Notes under the pieces: model-generated
Databases searched by the model: none
The model's input: the letters and a program-made list of their open reading frames with translations, nothing else
What the model was told of the DNA's origin: nothing
Shown here: positions 1-15,881 of the stretch, one piece after another
Numbering within the stretch: the stretch's first letter is position 1
How the letters are laid out: each line of letters opens with the position of its first letter
Made by a program: the position numbers and the translations under genes
Assembly: GCA_026122225.1 (NCBI GenBank)
Contig: JANEZZ010001870.1
Span: 124,001-188,000, forward strand
Direction of reading: 5' to 3'
Length of the DNA: 64,000 nucleotides
Source: Heloderma charlesbogerti
Lineage: Eukaryota > Chordata > Lepidosauria > Squamata > Helodermatidae

Positions 1-760
1 TTCTCTGCAATCTCCTTGTCCTCCTTCAGTACTCCTTTAGCTCCACTGTCATCCAACGGTCCAACTGCCTCCCTAGCTGGTTTCCTGCTTCTGATATATT
101 AAAACAATTATTTATTGTTGGCCTTGATGTTCTTAGTGATATGCTCTTCAGAACGCTTCCCCCCAGCCCCATCTCTTATTGTCTGCTTGCATCTCCTTTG
201 TGGAAACTTGTGCTCCCTTTTGTTTTCCTCACTTAGGCAAGACTTCTATTTTCTGAAGGAAGTTCTCTTTTCTCTAGTAGCTCCCTTAATGCTGCTCATT
301 AACCATGCCGGTGACTTCTGGGATTGGTATTACCTTTCCTAACCTGTGGTATACATTCTAGCTAAGCTTCTATTATTGTAGTTTTGAGTAACCTCCAAGC
401 ATTTTGAAGGAATTTAACCCTCTTGGTTCCCCATTTCAACTTCCTTTTTACCAGATCCCTCTTTTAGAGAAGTTTCCTCTTTTGAAGTCAAATATGACTG
501 TGTTGGACTTCCTTGGCAATTTTCCACTGAAATGTATATTAATTCTGATAGCACTGTGATCACTGTTTCCACTTACGATTAAATCCTCCCCTCTGGTTGG
601 TTCCATGACCCACTGTTCTAGGGCACAATCATTTAGGGCAGCAAGAAATTTAACCTGTTTGTCTTGACTGGAACATGCCTTTATCCAGTCAATGTGGGGG
701 TAATTGCAGTCACCCATTATTACAACCCTTCCTCGTTTGACTTGGTTTTCCATCTCAAGA
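1..760 (-). mobile_element. CR1-group LINE remnant (endonuclease domain)
   Basis: Read on the minus strand, 448-753 encodes about 100 residues resembling the second half of an APE-type endonuclease of CR1 LINEs: a GDCNYP block (GDFNYP in intact copies), then ALEQ..MEPTRGE and a GNSDHS block carrying the catalytic Asp-His pair. Sequence to the left looks like the linker towards the reverse transcriptase with several stops. The element is 5'-truncated near 760 and runs off the left edge. It is dead debris, probably inside CKMT1 intron 3. Confidence 0.65.
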
Positions 761-1909
761 TCACCCTGAGCAATCTGATCTGGGGGACGATGGCATTGTC
801 ACCCAGGGCACTTCTGTGGAAGAGTCTGCACCAGAGTGCAGCTCCATGGGGACAAGTTGGGTGGGAGGGGGAAGAAAGGGCTGGGGAAGCCACTGAGAGG
901 TTTGAGAAAGCCAGTGGGGAGCAGGTGGGGTTTGGCCTTGGGGAAGGGTGGGCTGTTTGTGTGACAGATGAATTGTGGGTGTTGGGGGAGGGAGGGGAGT
1001 TTAGAGGCAATCCAGGGAGGGTCTTCTTAAATGGGGTGATCCTGAGATAGTGTGTTTTTGTGTGTGTTGGCAGTGTGGGGTGGAAATGGTTTGGGGGTAA
1101 TCTCCCTATTTTGAAGAAATGAAACTGAGGGACTTTTACAAGAATTTATTTTGAGGTGTTTGGGCAAAATTGGTTTGCCTTTCTGTGAAATGTGTTTTGT
1201 TGGAGCAGAAAACTGGGGGCGGGAGGGGGGGTTCAAAGGGGTGTATTTGTCTTCTAACCTCACCAGTTTGCCTTTCTATGAAATGGGTGTGTTCTTCAGT
1301 AGTAAATATTGTGATTACCCACACCCCATGGGAGCCATTTTGTGACCCACACCCATGAGGGCAGCTATTTTCTGATGATGCCTGCAACACTTCTCAAAAA
1401 TCAAAATATGTTCACAGCCCCCCAAAGGTTGGGGGACACCCGTCCAGCCCTATCCCCATTTGGATGACCTGGAATAGTTCCATCCTCAGCACTATTTGCT
1501 ACGGGTGGGTTTTCTGGAGGCAGAGGTTCCACGCTTCCCATTTGCTTCCCGTCTATTTAAAAGCTGCTTTGTGACATTTTAAATCTATTATGCACCAGCA
1601 CTTTGGTTCCAGGGAAGGGCATCTCTTTTGCACAGGCTTGGCTTCTCTCCAAATGTTCCTTGGGCCTAATCAACAGAAACCCTTCTCCCAGCACCACAAT
1701 GCTGGAATTGGTTACTCATTTCCAGTTCCTTATTTGCACTGCAGTTTGCAATAGAGCTCAGTCAGTAAGCTTAATAAGTAGAGTTCCTATGCGCCTTCAC
1801 CCCAAAGCAAGCATTGACCTACCTTGTCTCATTTAGCCCCAACCCTGGAGAAATATCGCCTTTGAGATCCACAATCTTCCTCTGCATTTTGTACAATTCT
1901 CATTAAAGA
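761..1909. other. CKMT1 intron sequence without a recognised gene
   Basis: No exon or intact repeat is recognised. Part is G-rich (840-1020). A loose local duplication is visible: the phrase GTTTGCCTTTCTRTGAAATG occurs near 1172 and again near 1266. Presumed to be CKMT1 intron 3. Confidence 0.4.
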
Positions 1910-2550
1910 GTGATTACCCTTGATTACAGTTACAAATAAGAAGCTGGGGTGTGTGCATCCCAAACTCAGCTTTGGGCCACCCCCAAATCATAAACTCAAA
2001 TGTCAAGGAGGGTGTCCTCTCTTGGATGGCACAGAACAGAGTTGCATCCAGCCCAATACTTTGTTTTGGTGCAAGGCAGATACCATCAGGCACGGCACCC
2101 TGTATCAATAATTGTCAAAGCATCTTGAAACGAATAAGCTCCGGGTCAGCCTAAAGCTGCAGTTTCTTACTTATTTGTACCTACTTTGGATATTGTTGGA
2201 ATGGGGAAACCTGTCTGACAGTGTCCTGGCCCTCAAAAAGCATTGGGCTAGCTGTGCTTGCATGCCATCTCGCAGAGGGCAGTCTCCAGGAGGTGTGGGT
2301 GTGGGCTTTGTGGCAACACAAAATGTGCTGTGGAGTGCACAACTCCAGTTCCTTATATTTCCACATGCATTGGCTGTTCTTGGTGTGAACACATGCCCTT
2401 AAGGGTATCTCCTGCTGAATCAAGCGCTGGACAGGAGGCAATCGTGTGCCATCTTGTGGAGGACCCTCTCCTTGACATTTCAGTGTGACTGGGGCTGGCC
2501 CAAAGCTGAGTTTGGGTTGCGCCCTCCTGCTTCTTATCTAGGGTAATCAC
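1910..2550. mobile_element. MITE-like DNA transposon with long terminal inverted repeats
   Basis: The left end (from 1910, GTGATTACCCT) and the reverse complement of the right end (to 2550) share GTGATTACCCT, ATAAGAAGC and the 20-base block CCCAAACTCAGCTTTGGGCC in the same order, with a 15-base indel between them. The 641-bp body has no transposase frame. No clear target duplication flanks it, so the superfamily is unassigned. Confidence 0.7.
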
Positions 2551-2725
2551 ACATCGGAGAGTGTTGCACCAAGGCAATGGTCTTGACCGGAGAGAAGGGC
2601 TGCGCGGCTGCTCCCCTGGTTCTTTCAGGGAAGGCCTGTGCACCAGCCGGGCTCTGCCAAGGAGACTGGGCAGCCCCCTCGGTCTTGCCAGGATTCCTCC
2701 CTGGAGTGCTTTGAGCTCTGCATAC

Positions 2726-5656
<2,931 letters not shown>

Positions 5657-6640
5657 GCTGGCCACGGCGCTGCCGCGGGGAACGACGCAGGGCGGGCGGC
5701 GAGTTCGCACAGCGAGGCCGGCGGGGACGCGCCGCGCATGCAGCTGCTGGCGGGGGAGGGGAGCGGCGCGGGGATTACGCCGCCCGGCGCGGCCGGCCCG
5801 GCCCCGCCCTCCGGCCCGCCCGGCGCCCTGGGAGCGGCTTCAGCACCCGAATGCGAGGACAGCGCCGGCCGGCCGGCCGGCCGGGAGCAGCGCCGGGTCT
5901 GCGGTCCGCGGGGGCCAGCGGGCGCTCTGCGCGGCCTCAGCGGCGCCCGCTCGCCCCCTGGCCCGGCGCCGGCGGCAAGCCGGGCGGGCTGCCGCGGAGG
6001 GCGTCCGGGAGAGTCCCGCGGGCCGCTCCTGTGGCCTCAGCTGCGGAGGGGCAAAGCCCAGCTCCTGCGGGCCACTCCTGAGCCGAGAGGCCGCCGCGCC
6101 GCGCCCAGCCCTCCAGGCGCCCCCGCTCCGGGCAGGACGGCGAGCCAAGCCAGCGCCCGGGACGCGGCCCCGCCCTCCCGCCGCGCCTGCCGAGGGATCG
6201 GCCAGGACGAGGGCCGGGGCCTGCCGCCGCGCCAAGCAGGGCGCCCCCGCGCTGGCCTGGGCGCTGTGCGTCTCCCGGCCCGACGCAGCCGGCCTGCTCC
6301 GGGAGACCTCCCGCTTTGCCCTTGACCGAGCGCTGGCAAAGTCGAAGCCGTCGGTTGGTCTCGCGTGGCAGGGGGCCGGGGGCCGGCGCCCTGCGCTGCC
6401 CGGGCACACACCAGGAGGGGCACGCAGCCCGGAGGCGCCGCGCGGAATGTCCGCCTCGCCCGTGGCCGCGCTTCTGGCCTGCCCGCCCGGTGCAGCCAGT
6501 GCGTGGAGCCTGGGAGCCGCCCGCCAGGGCTCCAGAGGACTTCCGTGCTCGTCCCAGAGCAGCCCGGAGATGGGGCGGCAGGAGGAGGCCGTGAGCTACG
6601 CCAGGCAGCTGGCTGGAGGGCACTGGGTGGGAATCTCCTC

Positions 6641-8289
6641 CTCTGAAGGACTGCGAGTGCTGGGTGGGCACAGGTATTAGGGGTGAGCCCCCCCGCCCTT
6701 TATCGAGAAGTATCATAACACACCAAAGCAAACAAATGAAAGTCTTGTCATTTCAGATGACATTCACAGTTTGGACTATAAATGCAGCCAAACAGGGAAG
6801 GGCTTATCAAGCACAAGGGCAGAGAGATTTATCGCCCTTTATGTGGGGAGGAGAAAAGGGTTAGGTAAAGTTCCAAAGACAGCATCCCAAGGTATCTTTC
6901 CATGAGGACTCGTGGTTGTGAGTTAAGGCCTTGTGTTCACTAAAAGAAGTAAATGGACATCAGTTTTCATTTTTTTAAAGTGTTGCTATGAACAAGCCCT
7001 TTGCAGAGCAATCCTGTACTTCAGTTAGGCTGTCTGAGGGGCTATAGCAGGATCCCCCAGGCTTGATCCAGCCTGCAGAGGTTACCTATCCAGCTCATAG
7101 AGCCTTCCGGGATTCCTCTGGCCCCTAGACGAATCCTCTCTGTTTTCCCCAGTCTGGGATTGGAGATAACAGCAGGGCTTCCCCCGCAGATGAGGAGGGG
7201 TTGTGGGCAGACAGGTGGGCAGGGGGCTTGCCCATGTGGTGCCTTTTCCACAAGGAAAGCTGCCACAGCTAAGCTGGCGGAGTGCCCCTCCAGCCGCCAC
7301 CTCAGTCCCAGACACTCTTGCTGCCCCTGCGGCTTCCCCAAGCTGCTGCACAGGTGAGGCCTCCCAGACTGTGCCAGGGCCCCTCCGGCTGCTGGCTCAG
7401 CATGGCCCGGCCCGCCCCCTCTTCCCCACGGGGGAAGTGGGCAGGCAGCGAAGCCAGTTCCCAGCGGATGTGCCACGAGGACCACCCTTCTGATTGACTG
7501 CCAGGGGCCTCTTGCTTCGCCGGCCGAATGTCGCAAGAGTGGCCTCAGGCGATGGGAACGGAGGAGAAAGGGCGCTGTGCCCGCGAAGGGGCTCTGTGCG
7601 CAACCCCTGCACAGCCTGACCTGACACGCATGGCAGCTCGAGCACCTCCCTGCCGAGGACCCTCGCCTGCCGCTGGCCTCGGGACTCCAGGCACACGCAG
7701 CCAGCACCAAACTCCGTTCTGCTCCAAGACCGAGGGATGCGGGGGAGGGGGATGGGCTGCGGGCCAGCGGCCCCTCCTCTCCCGGCTCGCCGGGCCAGAC
7801 CGCATGAGGGGGGCTCTCAGGCTGCTCGAGAGAGCGGGTGGCTGCTGCCGCCGGCGGGCTTGGAGCAGTCGGTGGGAGTGGAGGGGGAGCGGCGGAGCGG
7901 CGGAGCCCGGCCACTCCGCTGCCGGAGGGCAGTGCTTCGGCCCTCCTGTTTCCCACTGCTGCCCCTCCTGCCTGGACCGCTCCTACTTTTGTTTTATTAT
8001 ATTGCTTTTACACGGTCGATTGCTGGCCACGTTGTGAGGACTTGCCCTGAAAGATGGGGCAAACATGTCTGAAATGAATGAAACATCAGACGAGGTATCC
8101 AGGGCTGGGGAGACTGTTCACAAGGCTCGGGCAGGGGACGGACGGGCCGAAGGCTTCCTTGGCCCACGCACGCGCAGGGCTGCTGGCTCAGGCAGCGCTC
8201 TCCCCCATGGGGCACTCTCGCCTTTCCCGGGGGCTCGCGCCTGTGATGCTGGCGCACGGGGCTGGGCTTGGAGGCTGGCAGCTGGGGGA
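6641..8289. other. Intergenic sequence between CKMT1 and the orphan CpG island
   Basis: Moderately GC-rich unique-looking DNA with an AT-rich patch at 6690-6990. No exon, RNA gene or recognised repeat. The longer open frames are shadows of GC bias. Confidence 0.4.
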
Positions 8290-9480
8290 AGACAGCCCCG
8301 GGAAGCGTCGCTTGCCCTCGGCTGCTGGGGCTGAGCGCGGAGGAGCTGCTCCGTGGGCCCCGGGAGCTCCCTCGCCCGCCCCCGCCTCTGGCGTCGCTAC
8401 TCCCCCTCTGTCGAGGCGCGCCGAAGGTGAGCGAGGCGCTGCTCCCGCCCGACCTCCTCGCGGGGCTCCGGCGCGCGCCTCTGCCGCCCGGCTCCGGCCG
8501 CTACCGCTACCGCGCAGCGCGAGGCCTCCCGCGGCGCTCCTGCGGGGGCGGCGGACCCGCCTCGCGAAGCCGTTCTCGCGCGCGCCGCCCGCCCGCCCCG
8601 CGGGCACGCGGCCCGGGGCGATCGCCGCGGCGGGGCGGGCCCCCCCTCACCCTCACCCCCTCACCCCCTCACCCGCGCCGCTGGAGGCTGCGGGGCCCGC
8701 GAGCGCCTGGGCTGCCCGGCCCGCCGCCCTGCGCGGAGGCGCCGTCCGCCCTTGCCGGGGGGCTGCGCGTCCCCGGCAGGCTCCTTCCGGGGGCGCCGCG
8801 GGGGGCGGGCGCCCCGCCTCGCGGAGGCTGCCCGCGCCGCTGGCACGCCGGGCCGGCGGGCTGCTTCTCGCGCGGGACTGCGGGGGCGCTTGGGCACGTC
8901 CGCGGCTCCGCATTCACTGGATCGCGCGCTGATCCCGCCGATGGCCAAAGCGCCCTGGGCGGCTCGCGGGCCCCGAGCTCGCGGGCCCCTTCCGCGTGCG
9001 GGCCGCTCCCGGGCCCCCTCGCTGGCGCGCCTGCCGCCTGCCGCCGCCGCGAGAGGCTCCGGCCGCGCGTCGGCCCCTCGCCGCCGCATCGGCTGGAGCG
9101 GCGTTCGCGCGTCCTCCTGGCCAGCGGTGACTCCAGCAGCGCCCGGCCCGGGTGGCCTCCGAGCGGGTCTCGCGGTGCCCAGCGCAGGCCCCTGCTGCTG
9201 CGGGAGGGGCGGCCCCTGGCCTCCCGGCGCGCAGAGCGGCCCCGAGGCTTCGCGGCGCGCTTCCGCGGGGAGCCTGCGGGCCGCTGCGGCGCGGACCAAG
9301 CGCCCGCGAGGAGCGGCCTGCTCCGGGACGCGCGCAACGCTGCTGGGCGGGTGACGCCGGGAAGGGCTGGAGCGGGCGGCCCGCGCGGAGGCCCTTCCGC
9401 GCCCAGGCGGGGCGGCCGCGGAATCCCCCCTTCTGCCCAGAGCCTCCGCAAACCGCATCAGCCACGCGCGCCAGAGCCCC
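8290..9480. promoter_or_regulatory. Orphan CpG island
   Basis: Dense CpG and G+C over about 1.2 kb, separated from both gene promoters. A (CCCTCACC)-like tract lies at 8645-8675. On the plus strand CGCCGAAG|GTGAGC at 8426/8427 is a good splice-donor match and resembles the donor context in the PPIP5K1 island (GAGCCGAAG|GTGAGG at 20583). It could be an alternative first exon or a noncoding RNA promoter. No coding exon is recognised. Confidence 0.5.
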
Positions 9481-10289
9481 GGCCCGCGCTTGCATCCACT
9501 CGCTGTGCAGGGTCGCCCACGGTCGTGGTCGGGCGGCCTTCTGGGACAGGGCCCTTTCAGTGGTCTGATCCCGCGAGGAACTGACAAGCCCTTCCCTTCT
9601 AATGCCCCACCGGCCCGTGAACGGCCCTTCTTTCCCGTCTCTCCAAGGGACTGCGAACGGCCGCTGCTAGAGGGTGTGCCTCGGCTTTGTTTACCTGTGG
9701 CAGGTGCGTCCAGGTGATGGCTGTCACGTACTCACTATGACCTTTGGTCTCTTCTACAAGACTGTGGCAAGAGCTACAAGCTGACAGTGTCTTAGCCAGG
9801 AATGGCAAAAAAGCTAGAAAGTGTGGCAGAAAGCCATGGGGCCTCCTGCCTGTTCCCTCCTCCTGTTTTCGGGAGAGGATTTTCTGGAGCACAGCTGACA
9901 CTATTTCACTGAGTAGCGGCGCCAGCCACTCTCCACCCACCCTAGGCTGCTGCTTCTCCATTTCCCTTCAGTCAGGCTATGAAGGGTGTTCTAGCTTGAA
10001 AATAGAGCTTGTCCGCACTTCTATGGTGTGGCTAGATAGGAATATGCGGCAGAAGCAGCCATGTAAAAAGGGCCACAGTCAGATTAGTTGGTGGTGTGGT
10101 TTTTGTTTTTAAAGCAACATGAGATGCCGTTTCCACCTGAATGTCCTCTCTGGACATGAATGCAAGCCTACACGAGTTCAGAGCTATGCCTGCCTAACGG
10201 ACCTTTGAACTTTGGTTGGCAGTGGTGACCCATGCACAAGTCTCTTCGAAAATGGGGAGATTTTATTCAGCATTATAGTTTTAATTCCA
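9481..10289. other. Intergenic sequence
   Basis: Falls from GC-rich to AT-rich going right. No gene or identifiable repeat before the L1 remnant begins. Confidence 0.4.
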
Positions 10290-10480
10290 TAAACTGGGAA
10301 GGACCTAAATGACCATGACTCTTACTGCCCAATCACTCTGCTTAATCAGGATCACAAACTTTTCACAAGCATTCTGACAGAGAGATTAAACAATTTGGCC
10401 CCAAATGTCATCCATCAAGACCAATTTGGCTTTATTAAAACAGGTAAATATCTGACCATAAAAGAAGATTGCTCAATATT

Positions 10481-13400
10481 GTTGTTGTTCAGTTGTGTCC
10501 GACTCTTCATGACCCCATGGACCACAGCACACCAGGCCTTCCTGTCCTGCGCTCTCTCCCGGAGCGTGCTCAAGTCCATATTCATTGCATCAGTGATGCT
10601 ATCTAGCCATCTCATCCTCTGCCATCCCCTTCTCCTTTTGCCTTCAGTCTTTCCCAGCATCAGGGTCTTTTCCAGGGAGTTTTCTCTTCGCATCAGGTGG
10701 CCAAAATATTGGAGCTTCAGCTTCAGTATCTGTCCTTCCAATGAGCACTCAGGGTTGATTTCCTTTAGGATGGACTGATTTGACCTCCTTGCAGTCCAGG
10801 GGACTCGTAAGAGTCTTCTCCAGCGCCACAGTTCGAAAGCATCGATTCTTCGGCGCTCAGCCTTCCTTATAGTCCAGCTCACACAGCCATACGTTGCTAC
10901 TGGGAAAACCATAGCTTTGATTAGACGGACCTTTGTCGGCAAGGTGATGTCTCTGCTCCTTACTATGCTGTCTAGCTTTGCCATAGCTTTCCTCCCAAGG
11001 AGCAAGCGTCTTTTAATTTCATGGCTACAGTCACCGTCTGCAGTGATCTTGGAGCCCAAGAAATAAAATCTGTCACTGCTCCCATTCCTTCCCCTTCCAT
11101 ATGCCAGGAAGTGATGGGGCCAGATGCCATGATCTTCGTTTTTTTAATGTTGAGTTTCAAACTAGCTTTTGCACTCTCCTCTTTCACCCTCAACAAGAGG
11201 CTCTTGAGATCCTCTTCGCTTTCTGCCATTAGGGTGGTATCATCTGCATATCTGAGGCTGTTGATAATTCTCCCGGCAATCTTAATTCCGACCTGTGATT
11301 CATCCAACCCGGCGTTTCTCATGATGTACTCTGCATATAAGTTAAATAAGCAGGGCGACAATATGCAGCCTTGTCGTACTCCTTTCCCAATTTTGAACCA
11401 AACAGTTGTTCCATGTCCGGTTCTTACTGTTGCTTCTTGACCCTCGTACAGGTTTCTGAGGAGACAGGTAAGGTGGTCTGGTACCCCCATCTCTTTCAGA
11501 ATTTGCCATACTTTGTTGTGATCCACACAATCAAAGGTTTTAGCGTATTCAATGAAGCAGAAATAGACGTTTTTCTGGAATTCTCTTGCTTTCTCCATGT
11601 TCCAGCGAATGTTGGCGATTTGATCTCTAGTTCCTCTGCCTCTTCGAAACCCAGCTTGTACTTCCGGTAGTTCTCGGTTCACATACTGCTGAATCCTAGC
11701 TTGTAGGATTTTGAGCATCACCTTGCTGGCATGTGAAATGAGCGCATTTGTTCGGTAGTTTGAACACTCTTTGGCATTGCCCTTCTTTGGAATAGGGATG
11801 TAAACTGACCTTTTCCAGTCTTGTGGCCACTGTTGAGTGTTCCAAATTTGTTGGCATATTGAGTGCAGCACTTTAACAGCATCATCTTTTAGGATTTTAA
11901 ATAGCTCAGCTGGAAGACTGTCATCTCGCTAGCTTTGTTGTTAGTAATGCTTCCTAAGGCCCACTTGACTTCAGTCTCGAGGATGTCCAGCTCAAGTTCA
12001 GTGACCGCACTATCATGGCTCTCAGGGACATTCAGATCTTTCCTGAATAGTTCTTCTGTGTCTTCTTTCCACCGCAATCTCATCTGCTTCTGTTAGGTCC
12101 CTGCCTTCTTTGTCCTTTATCATGCCCGTCTTTGCACAAACGTTCCCTTGAGATCTCCAATTTTCTTGAAAAGGTCTCTAGTCTTTCCCATTCTGTTGTT
12201 TTCCTTGATGTCTTTGCATTGTTCATTTAAGAAGACCTTCTTGTCTCTCCTTGCTATTCTCTGGAACTCTGCAGTCAGTTGGATATATCTTCCCCTTTCT
12301 CCCTTGCTTTTCGTTTCCCTTCTTTCCTCAGCTACTTGTAAAGCCTCATCAGACAGTCACTTTGCTTTCTTGCATTTCTTTTTCTTTGGGATGGATCGAG
12401 TTGCTGCCTCCTGAACAATGTTACGGACCACCGTCCATAGTTCCTCAGGCACTCTGTCTATCAGGTCTAATCCCTGAAATCTATTCCTCACCTCCACTGT
12501 ATATTCATAGGGATATGATTTCGGTCATACCGGAATGGTTTAGTGGTTTTCCCTACGTTCTTCAATTTCAGCCAAAATTTTGCAACAAGCAGCTCATCAT
12601 CTGAGCCACAGTCAGCTCCAGGTCATGTTTTTACTGACTGTATAGTGCTTCTCCATGTTTGGCTGCAAAGGACATAATCTGATTTCGATATTGACCATCT
12701 GGTGATGTCCACGTGTACAGTTGCCTCTTGTGCTGTTGGAAAAGAGTGTTTGCTATGATCAGCGTGTTCTCTTGGCAAAACTCTATTAGCCATTGTCCTG
12801 CTTCATTTTGTACACCAAGGCCACGCTTGCCTGTTATCCCGGTAATCTCTTGACTTTAGCATTCCAATCCCCTATGATGAAGAGGACATCTTTTTTTGGT
12901 GTTAGTTCTAGAAGGTGTTGTAGGTCTTCACAGAACCGATCAACCTCAGCTTCTTCGGCATCAGTGGTTGGGGCACAGACTTGAATTACTGTGATGTTGA
13001 ATGGTTTGCCTTGGATTTGTACTGAGATCATTCTATCGTTTTTAAGATGGTACCCCAGTACTGCTTTTCCCACCCTTTTGTTGACTATGAGTGCTACTCC
13101 ATTTCTTCTAAGGGATTCTTGCCCACAGTAGTAGATATGATGGTCACCTGAATTAAATTCGCCCATGCCTGTCCATTTTAGTTCGCTGATTCCCAAGATG
13201 TCGATGTTCAATCTTGCCATCTCATGTTTGACCACCTCCAGCTTACCTTGATTCATTGATCTGACATTCCAGGTTCCTAAACAATATTGTTCTTTACAGC
13301 ATCAGACTTCCTTTTCACCACCAGACACATCCACAGCCGAGTGTCCTTTCGGCTTTGGCCCAGCCGCTTCACTCTTTCTGGCGCTACTTGGAAATGCCCT

Positions 13401-13669
13401 CTGCTCTTCCCCAGTAGTATATTGGACACCTTCCAACCTGAGGGGCTCATCTTCCGGCGTCATCTCTTTTAGCCTTGTGATACGTTCCATGGGGTTTTCT
13501 TGGCAAGAATACCGGAGTGGGTTGCCATTTCCTTCTCCAGTGGACCCCATTTTGTCAGAACTCTCTGCCATGACCTGTCCGTCTTGGGTGGCCCTGCACG
13601 GCGCAGCTTATGGCTTCACTGAGTTACGCAAGCCCCTTCGCCACAACAAGGCAGTGATACATGAAGGGG
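10481..13669 (-). mobile_element. BovB (RTE) LINE, near full length, decayed
   Basis: A 3189-bp minus-strand element flanked by TCAATATT at 10473-10480 and 13670-13677. It has an AAC-type simple tail at the left, the reverse transcriptase around 10972-11871 (RYADDTTLM motif intact) and an APE endonuclease with GISELKWTGMG and NSGDHHIYYCG blocks around 12834-13256. Several frameshifts break it (near 11875, 12085-12830 and 13260). BovB is the RTE family known for horizontal transfer between squamates and ruminants. Confidence 0.9.
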
Positions 13670-15881
13670 TCAATATTATTACAGCACCAAAAACAAAACA
13701 TCTCCTTGATGCCAGAAAAGCATTCAACAAATTGGAATGGCCCTTCCTACTTCAATTTTGTGAAAGCATGGAAACGGGCACAAATTTTATAAAAGTCCTT
13801 AGAAGATTGTATCTCTCCAACTGGGTGAGTATCAGGATGAACTATTATGATGCATTGCCTTTAAACACACAGTGGGGAACAGAGCAGGGATGTCCTATGC
13901 TCTCCTCTACTTGCTTTTGCTATGGAACCACTAGCAAACACACTTGGGCAGGATCCACTCTTGACAGGGCAGTGGGGGAGGTGCGGTATGCTGATGACAT
14001 TGCCATGACATTGACAAACCCCAAAACCAAGCTGGAAAGAACTTTGCAAATCACAGAAGACTATTAAAGATCAATGATCGCAAATCAAGCATTCTTGGTC
14101 TGAATATGACACAAGAAAAATAAAATAAACCAAACACACTTGTAATATTTCCATCTCCCCTAGAATTAAATACATAAGGATTCATATTCCAGAGCAGTTG
14201 GGAAAAATTAATTAAGCTGTATTACAAGCCCCCTTTCAGGCAGATAGGGGATCTATTCTGAAAATGGGTATCACTTAACCTGTCCTGGCTCAGCAGAATT
14301 GCATCCCTGAAGATGACAGCCTTGCTGAAGCTGAATTCCCTATTTCAGACCCTTCCAATACATCTATCAGAACACTATTTAAATACATGGCAGACAAATT
14401 TACACAATTTGTACATGACAACAAAAAGTCCAGACTTGTCAACAATGTCCTATTTCCACAAACCAAAAAAGGAGGCTTGGGAATGCCAAACATGGAGATT
14501 TATTTTGAGGCATTCCAACTTAGGCAGTTGATACAAATTCTGGACAATCACTCCAGGAACTCAAAGGATTTAATCTACATGAAGAAACAAATAAAACTAT
14601 TAATGAATTAGATCATCCGTTTTTAAAGTGCACTTTGTTAATACGATCCCCTGTCGTTCCTTTTTATTTCACCTAAAAAAAAAAAAGAGAACAAATTTAA
14701 TCAATTTCGGCACTGGGAGAACCATGGCCTTTACAGATTGACAGATTTGCTCAATGGACTTACCCCGCAAACTGGGGAACAACTGAAATCTGTTAGAAAA
14801 TACAAAATTTAATCAGAATTCAATCAAATTAGCAATTTTCCAATATGCTGATTATGTATATCCTAAAATACACTCTGAAAACCTCCTAATACAAAACAAC
14901 AGACACAAAAGGTCTGACCTCAATTACATATAAATTATTCCTGGATATACAATTTCCTTGAACGGATGCAATTATTCAGGTATGGGAAACAGACCTGGGG
15001 AAAACTCTTGATAAAGGGAAATGGGCTAAATTGTACTAGCAAGCCCCAGTGAAATCTGCCTCTGCAAAAACAAAATAAAATACGATTAAGGTACTTTAGA
15101 GGCGGTATTTCACTTGTAGACTTCATTATATTTATAAAAATATCTCACCCAAGTGCTAGAGGTGTTTTGTGGTCATGCATGGCAATCAATCAGTTTTGGC
15201 AAAAGGTTTTTAAGGAGGCTGCTTTAATTACAGATCAAGTAATACGTATTTCTCCAATGGTAGGGTTACTCTCAATATATGACAAAGGGGCTATACAAGG
15301 AAGCAAGCTCCCAGAAGGGGCTCTAGAAGCAAGCAAGCTCCCAGAGAGCGAGCGATCAAAGTGAGCAAACAGGGAGAGCAAACAGGAGTTGGCCAGGGGA
15401 GTTGCAGTGGAAGAGGAGACAAAGGCAAAGTGGCGAGTGGGCTGGAGCAAGCCCAGGGGACTCTGCATTCTGAGTCGCTGTGTGCTCACCACGTGCTCCT
15501 GACTCCAACTGAATTGAGGGGGTGTGGCCTGTGTAATCCCAGCAGTTGTTTGGGCAGGAAATTTCAGTCTGTTTCCTGTCTCCTAGCTGAGCAGAGCAGA
15601 AGAAGCTGCTCTAGCTGGTCTAGGGTCTATACAAGGAAGCAAGCTCCCAGAGAGCAAGCAATCAGAGCAAGCGAACAGGGAGAGCAAACAGGAGTTGGCC
15701 AGTGGAGGTCAACGGGGAGGCCCCTAACATATTTTTTCTCATTTTTAAAAAAATGCTTTTTCTTGTAACACACACTTCCATACCAGTGGGACTCTGTTTT
15801 TAACCTCCAGTGAATAGAGGACAAAGCACAGGCTACTCCAGTACAATCAGAAAGTTAAAAAACATAAAGGGAATAGAAATA

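Noticed and set aside
8268..9584. 438-codon frame in the orphan CpG island
   Set aside because: Low-complexity Pro/Arg/Ala translation with overlapping long frames on both strands; no family similarity.
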